Assembly: GCA_030704615.1 (NCBI GenBank)
Contig: CM060733.1
Location: 67,456,001-67,520,000, forward strand
Length of the DNA: 64,000 nucleotides
Direction: 5' to 3'
DNA from: Takakia lepidozioides
Lineage: Eukaryota > Streptophyta > Takakiopsida > Takakiales > Takakiaceae
Below are positions 59,219-64,000 of this stretch, in pieces (the stretch's first letter is position 1; each line of letters begins with the position of its first letter). The translations under genes were made by a program, and so were the position numbers. The notes under the pieces are model-generated. The model did not search any database. It was not told the origin of the DNA and saw nothing but the letters and a program-made list of their open reading frames with translations.

Positions 59219-59809
59219 TTATGGACAACCCTCCACATTTTTCCCTTGATTCCGCAAGACCAGAGGCGGAGCCTGGTCTCTCCACACTGTGTCATAAGCC
59301 TTTTTGACATCCAAGAAAGAAACATAAGTGGGTTTCCCTTCTTTTTTCCTTCCCTGGATAATCTGGCTTAGAGTGAAGATATGGTCCACACAGCCCCTGT
59401 TTCGCCGAAAGCCAGCTTGGCCTTCGTGAAAACAACCTCTAGATTCCAGATCAACCTCGAGACGAGTACTTATAACTCTGCAAAATATCTTGCCAACAGC
59501 ATTGAGGAGCGTGATGCCACGATAGTTCCCCGGGTCTTCTCTGTCACCCTTCTTATATAGATTGACAATGACCCCCTGTCGCCAGCGAAAGGGGATCATT
59601 TCAGTCTTCCAGATAAGGTTAAAGAGGAGAACTAGGGCCTCTATCATGGGATCGCCACCGTGCTTGATAAGCTCGTTGACTATGCCATCAGGACCACCTG
59701 CTTTATATCCATTTAGATGTTCAATTGCTTCCACAATCTCAGAAGAACTAATGGGAGCGTTGTAGGCTTTTGAAATATACTCCAGTTCATCAGGGCTGTT
59801 TTGAATCAT
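59219..59809 (-). pseudogene. LINE 5 reverse transcriptase, truncated
   Basis: Shows fingers and palm motifs up to VSFLDVKKAYDTVWRD (the first catalytic Asp) and FRRNRGCVDHIFTLSQII. The FADD box is absent because of deletion, so no polymerase activity is possible. A stop at 60218 and a frame change near 59900 separate it from the endonuclease. Confidence 0.85.
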
Positions 59810-60217
59810 AGGAACAGTAAGGGTGCAGTGGTAACTTCATCGGTTGACATTGTCAAAACCTTTGAAACCCACTACAGTATCCTCGGCAGAACTTCTAGGT
59901 CTAACAGTGAGGGGTCCTCTGATGAATGGAAGGACACAGTTGGTAAGTCTTCAGCGCTTGTACTTGCTGACAGCTTTTCGGCTTGTACAAGCGTTGAAGG
60001 GCCAACCAGAATCTCTTGTCATTACCACCATGGTGGTTTGAGTTTATTTCACTGTATAACTTGTCCCAGTATAATTTCTTCAGAGCCCTTACAAGCAGAT
60101 TGATATCTTTACGGATCTGGTAGTACCTCGCCCTCAATTCTTTTTGTTGGTTTTCAAATTGCAGCACTCTTTATAAAGGACTCGTCTCTCAGCTATCTTG
60201 AGTTTAATCTCATTGGT

Positions 60218-61326
60218 TCACCAATTAACAGCTCTACCGCAGACAATTAGTTTCCTCCCAATGATCTTGTCAGCCGCAGAGGAGACAAAACTCTCCCAAG
60301 AATCCACTGCTCTTTCGACTTCATTTCTTGCATTGTCAGCGCGAGACTGAAGGTCTTGGAGCGAATGGACAAAATGAGGGAGAGCCTCTTGCAAGGCCTG
60401 GACATACTCAGCCTTGACCTCTTCATTATGGAATTTTTCTATGCGCCACTTCCGAATCGAACGTTTCACAGATCTCTTGGTGTTGGGAAAACACCTTTTG
60501 ATCTCAGTCCAAACCAGGAAGTGGTCAGAGGTACCAATATCAGCTCTGTCGATCAACACATTGGCTCTCTGGGGAAACAAATTTTTGTCCATTATGATAT
60601 AATCCACAATGGAACGTGCCCCAGTTTGGGCTTTCTCGCGAGTCCACTGCACTTGGTCACCTTTTGCCCTATTGTTCAAGGCCAGAAGCTGAAGCTCTTC
60701 CAGACAGTTAATTAACCGTCTGCCATTAGAGTTCAGCTCGTCCTCACCAAAAGGCCCAATGATATCATCCTGATGGAGACCTTTACCCACCCGGGCATTG
60801 AAGTCACCCAATAAAATCACCTGACCTTTGGCAAGGAACGAAGCACAGTCTAGCTTTACATCTTCGAAGGCTTTGTCTGCGTCAGCACTAAAAGTCCCCT
60901 CTGTGGGCATGTAAACACAACCCACAAAGAGGTCCTTCGTACTCATGCTGCCCTTCAGTTTCAGCTTTGCTCGTACCTCAAACCCTTGTTGATAATTTCA
61001 CAATTGTCAAACAAGAAATCACGGACAAAGAGTCCAACCCCTTTTTGACCGCGTTTGGCAGAGGCTGCCTTGAGAGTACACATCTTACCTGCCCATTTAT
61101 AACCAATGACATCTCCAACCAGTTTATCCGACGTTTCCCAAGTTTCTTGCCCAGCACAGATATGAATATCATTAGTCCGAAGAACTTGTCCCACTTCGAG
61201 TTGTTTCCTTTGGTTAGTCAGCCCTGAGAAGTTGAAAGTGGCCAGCCGCAAGCCAGCCCTTTGCATGTGAATTGTTTGTCGTCTAGGTAGCTTAAGATTG
61301 CTCCTGGACGGCCAACCGTTCTGCAA
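60218..61326 (-). pseudogene. LINE 5 endonuclease region of ORF2
   Basis: Two frames split by a frameshift near 60955. They show the apurinic-endonuclease motifs: LATFNFSGL, the Glu in AGQETW, VILLGDFNARVG (Asp/Asn), SIVDYIIMDK and the terminal SDHFLVW. These residues nick target DNA in non-LTR retrotransposition. Confidence 0.85.
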
Positions 61327-62042
61327 AGGGGGACAGTTACCCCGTGTGTAGATTTTGCTCGTCTTGTGTAAACTTTGAGCATTGGTAAACCATTCAGAGT
61401 ACCAAATCCTTCAGTTACACGACGTTTAGACTCCGCACACTTAGGGACAAGTTGTCCGTCTGACTGCTTAGTGACAATTACCCCATGTATAGATTTTGCA
61501 CGTCTTGTGTAAACTTTGAGGATTGGTAAACCGTTCAGAGTACCAAATCCTTCAGATACACGACGTTCAGATTCCATACACTTATGGGCAGATTGTCCGT
61601 CAGGCTGCTTGGATTCAACCTCGTCCAGAGCATCAAACCGATTAGAAACTCTCAAGTTGAAGTCCCTGCCCTTGGTTGTCTTCCTAGAGCGCCCCATTGA
61701 GTCACCAATGTCTAAAACCGCCCTCCAGCCAGTCAAGGGATGAATTTCTTTGAGATTGAGTTGATGTGAGACTCCATATGAAGCATTTTTGGGCATTGCA
61801 ACCTTCAAAGTACCCCTGTATTCAAGTCTCGAGATGGAGCTATTGGCCATGAAATCCAAGCCTAAGCTAGAGCATGTGGTTTTAAAGGACACATCGTCCA
61901 TCCTGGGATTCACCCCAAAAACTACACATGAAGCCTTAGATTTGGCATAAGTAACCAATTCCCAGGAATCACCCTGGGGAGTGTTGCTGTTGACAGTAGG
62001 TAATGTAATGATTGTTTTCGTAGGCCATAAGTTTAAGCACAA
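61218..62042 (-). CDS. LINE 5 ORF1 protein
   Basis: A 274-codon frame starting TTG or from an upstream ATG. The middle contains two tandem copies of a ~46-residue unit: QPDGQSAHKCMESERRVSEG FGTLNGLPILKVYTRRAKS, then QSDGQLVPKCAESKRRVTEG with the same continuation. ORF1 proteins normally bind the element RNA. No zinc knuckle is visible. It overlaps the endonuclease frame by about 110 bp. Confidence 0.6.
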   Translation of the reverse strand: MCLNLWPTKTIITLPTVNSNTPQGDSWELVTYAKSKASCVVFGVNPRMDDVSFKTTCSSLGLDFMANSSISRLEYRGTLKVAMPKNASYGVSHQLNLKEIHPLTGWRAVLDIGDSMGRSRKTTKGRDFNLRVSNRFDALDEVESKQPDGQSAHKCMESERRVSEGFGTLNGLPILKVYTRRAKSIHGVIVTKQSDGQLVPKCAESKRRVTEGFGTLNGLPMLKVYTRRAKSTHGVTVPLCRTVGRPGAILSYLDDKQFTCKGLACGWPLSTSQG

Positions 62043-62130
62043 GGACCAACCCTAGCCCAAGTGCCGAGTATGCTAGACAGAGCATACGACTGCCCAATTT
62101 GGGCGGAGGGGCTGCCCCCAAGCGGTAGGG

Positions 62131-62490
62131 GTCCGCTTGTTACCATTCAGAGATCACACTCCAGGGAGTTGCAGGGAATGGCCCGTGTAGGCATATTCTA
62201 AAGAGGGAAAGGCCCCAAGCTTTCCAACTAAATCCAATGCACTACCTTACCTGGAGCAAAGCGCTTCAGGTCGAAACAAACAAAGACACGAGGTCACAAG
62301 GCCCTTGAGAGACAGAGAGAGCGAGACAGAAGCGAAGCGCACTCAGAGAAGTAGGTGAAAGTCAGCTTCACCTGTGTGCTTTTTAAGCAGCTGTCATGGT
62401 TGCCATTGCAAGTGTCACAGATGAAATTCATAAGGTTGCAAGGGGACACAGAAGTTTCATACCTCAGCCTTATATGTCCGCACATCAGGG
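62131..62490. other. No gene recognised (5' flank of LINE 5)
   Basis: May include the LINE 5' untranslated region. A GAGAGACAGAGAGAGCGAGA tract lies at 62307-62332. Confidence 0.4.
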
Positions 62491-62494
62491 TTTT

Positions 62495-62700
62495 CATCCA
62501 TAGAGGATGAACTCTCAACATATTTCATCCATTGAACGTTCATTCCTGTGCTGTGTGTGAGCAGCCCAAATGTTAGACCCCAACTGGGCCAGGGCTTTAG
62601 GCTCAGCCTCGAGATTTTGAAAGTTGGTGAACAGAGGTGTAGGAGCCATGTTCTTGATGTTGTGAAGAGGGTCACTGTCTGGTGAGAATACCCTGGACAA
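62495..62700 (-). mobile_element. LINE fragment 6 (diverged subfamily, antisense)
   Basis: Encodes MAPTPLFTNFQNLEAEPKAL AQLGSNIWAAHTQ, which corresponds to VPVPLFTNFESLEAEPKAQA in the main family. It is strongly diverged, like fragment 4, and is abutted at 62700 by LINE 7. Confidence 0.75.
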
Positions 62701-62712
62701 CCCCGTAGCCTA

Positions 62713-64000
62713 GAGATTGTACTCATAAGACGTAATTTGCCGTAGCCTTGTGGCCATTGACCCCGCGCCCAGTTTGAGCGGGAACAAAAGGGACAGAACC
62801 TTACTCTGTCAGGGGCTGACGTTGGTAGTAAGACTTACCTCCATATAAAGAATTAATCCGGATTTTCCAGATATCCTCTAGAAATCCCTTCACACAAGCA
62901 TCAATCTGCTGTGTGTGATTTGCCCAAAAACTAGGCCTCAGGAGGGCCTGGGCTTTTGGCTCAGCCTCGAGACTTTCAAAGTTGGTAAACAGGGGTACAG
63001 GCACAATTCCCTTAATAGATTTGAAGAGAGCGTCTCTTTGGTGAGAGAACCCCGGACAGTGTATCAGAAAATGAATACTGTCTTCAGATTGCCCACACAA
63101 CGGGCAATTGCACTCTCCCTTTCCTCTCTGATTCTGTTTGCTGTTCAAAGGTAGGCTTCCTGCCCTGAGTTTAAATTTCAGTCTAGTGCCGAGAGTGGGT
63201 AGACCCTTGAGGTCATCCAAGATGTCCTCCCCCATGTCACAGACTGGAAACAAGTTCAGGGAAGTTTTCTGCCTAACTTCATTTTCATCAGACAATCTCA
63301 TGGCAACAGACATGGCTTTGGACACTACAGCCTCTAAGTCAGATTTATCCAGCAGGGTCAAGACTTGCGGATCCAGGTCCAGGTCCTTGAGGATCTCTTC
63401 TACTCTCTTCTGCCAGGACTTAGCCTGTTTGACAGGGCGGTCCTGTTTCCAAGATATAGAGTCGATTAACTTAGGATATCTGGTGTTGGACATATGTTGC
63501 AGCTGACCCCACCATCTGACCTTGAATTCATCTCGTCAGGAGCTTAAGGACGGAATGCCAAACTCACCCCGAACAGCCACATTGGCTGTTTTGGAGCATG
63601 CTGACATACACTCCTTAAGCACCCCCACTTGAATGGATTCTAGAGACTTAGCCTGGTTGGAGTTATCAACCCATATAGCAGATCCGTACTCCAAGGCAGG
63701 TCTAATAACGCGACAAAGCATGGTTTTCTTAACCTCAGAGTTGACCCCTCTGCAGTGGAAAAATTTAGTGAGCCCCAGAGCTTTGCCCTTGCCAGTTTGA
63801 ACAACTTTCCGGATATGTGCATCCCAATTACAATTGGAGGAGAACTCAACGCCCAGGTAAGTGTAGGAAGGGAGGACCGGGATCTCTTGGGTACCCCACT
63901 GCCACTTAAGATCACTTCCTCCCTCTCCTCTGTCGTTGAATGCTACCACTGCACATTTGCTGACATTAGCCTCTAGCCCCCAAAGATCAAAGTATCTCTT
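62713..64000 (-). mobile_element. LINE 7 (antisense, runs off the right edge)
   Basis: The 3' end CTCATAAGACG is at about 62726. A 230-codon open frame (63493-62801) covers the C-terminal region with CPLCGQSEDSIHFLIHCPGF. A second frame (63949-63536) covers DLKWQWGTQEIPVLPSYTYL and ALEYGSAIWVDNSNQ. A frameshift near 63535 separates them. It is close in sequence to fragments 2 and 3, so this subfamily moved recently relative to fragment 4. Confidence 0.92.

Larger units (their letters stand above)
58393..62130 (-). mobile_element. LINE 5, nearly full-length but internally deleted
   Basis: Order on the minus strand: ORF1 (62042-61218), apurinic-type endonuclease (61326-60218), reverse transcriptase (59809-59225), then the C-terminal region (59200-58404) and 3' end CTCATAAGAC (reverse of GTCTTATGAG). 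The reverse transcriptase keeps GPDGIVNELIKHGG, NYRGITLLN and VSFLDVKKAYDTVWRD but jumps to FYLGVEFSSNCNW near 59200, so the FADD catalytic box is deleted. A second deletion near 58985 joins WVDNSNQ-type sequence to SDANEVRQKTS. The insertion lies in the ATG9 intron downstream of 57963, opposite to ATG9. Confidence 0.92.

Overview
This is nuclear DNA from a plant-lineage eukaryote. The only clear host gene, ATG9, has GT-AG introns and its protein reads like land-plant ATG9. Almost everything else is transposable-element (TE) sequence in advanced decay. A TE-rich streptophyte alga of the Chara type fits best, but that is inference from style. There are no operons, ribosome binding sites, CRISPR arrays or recognisable rRNA or tRNA genes.

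Region 1 (1-14.7 kb). Two arrays of ~50-bp units, each a GCGACCGCC/GGCGGTCGC hairpin, lie at 0.4-1.9 kb and 14.0-14.7 kb. Between them is a minus-strand gene (13.4 to 5.8 kb) that joined a protein-kinase-like domain to a RING finger and a C-terminal helical region. It is broken by stops and frameshifts. A 4,165-bp CACTA transposon (6510-10674, 3-bp target duplication GAT) sits exactly inside its coding sequence and carries degenerate PPR-gene fragments and a tRNA-like SINE. Two foldback elements lie nearby.

Region 2 (16-40.7 kb). This is the most interesting part. Two copies of the same two-gene module occur in opposite orientation. In each, a multi-exon gene encoding a ParB-like domain followed by a permuted (beta-class) amino-methyltransferase domain is transcribed divergently from a SWIM zinc-finger, Mutator-like (MULE) transposase. 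The second module (28166-40103) is bounded by inverted repeats containing GCTATTTCATGAGC and by a perfect 9-bp direct repeat ATTCACATC, the length expected of a MULE. It appears to have inserted into the end of the first module, whose candidate ends are at about 16031 and 40682. Each module has its own palindromic repeat family: GAAATTCGGCGCC-centred arrays in the second, and a GTGAATGTCGT half-site palindrome in the first. All four genes carry lesions, so these are fossils of a transposon family that probably encoded its own DNA-modification-like protein.

Region 3 (40.7-48.1 kb). Broken Ty3/gypsy pol sequence lies on the minus strand. A third terminus of the second MULE family is at 44275. 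It is followed by an LTR with a gag fragment and by a copy of a retroelement 3' tail that also occurs at 19 kb beside a PHD finger.

Region 4 (48.1-64 kb). Six consecutive internal exons of ATG9 lie on the plus strand (50471-57963). The 4.3-kb third intron of this set is packed with fragments of one LINE family in both orientations. A nearly full-length but deleted LINE (ORF1, endonuclease, partial reverse transcriptase) follows at 58.4-62.1 kb, and another copy runs off the right edge.
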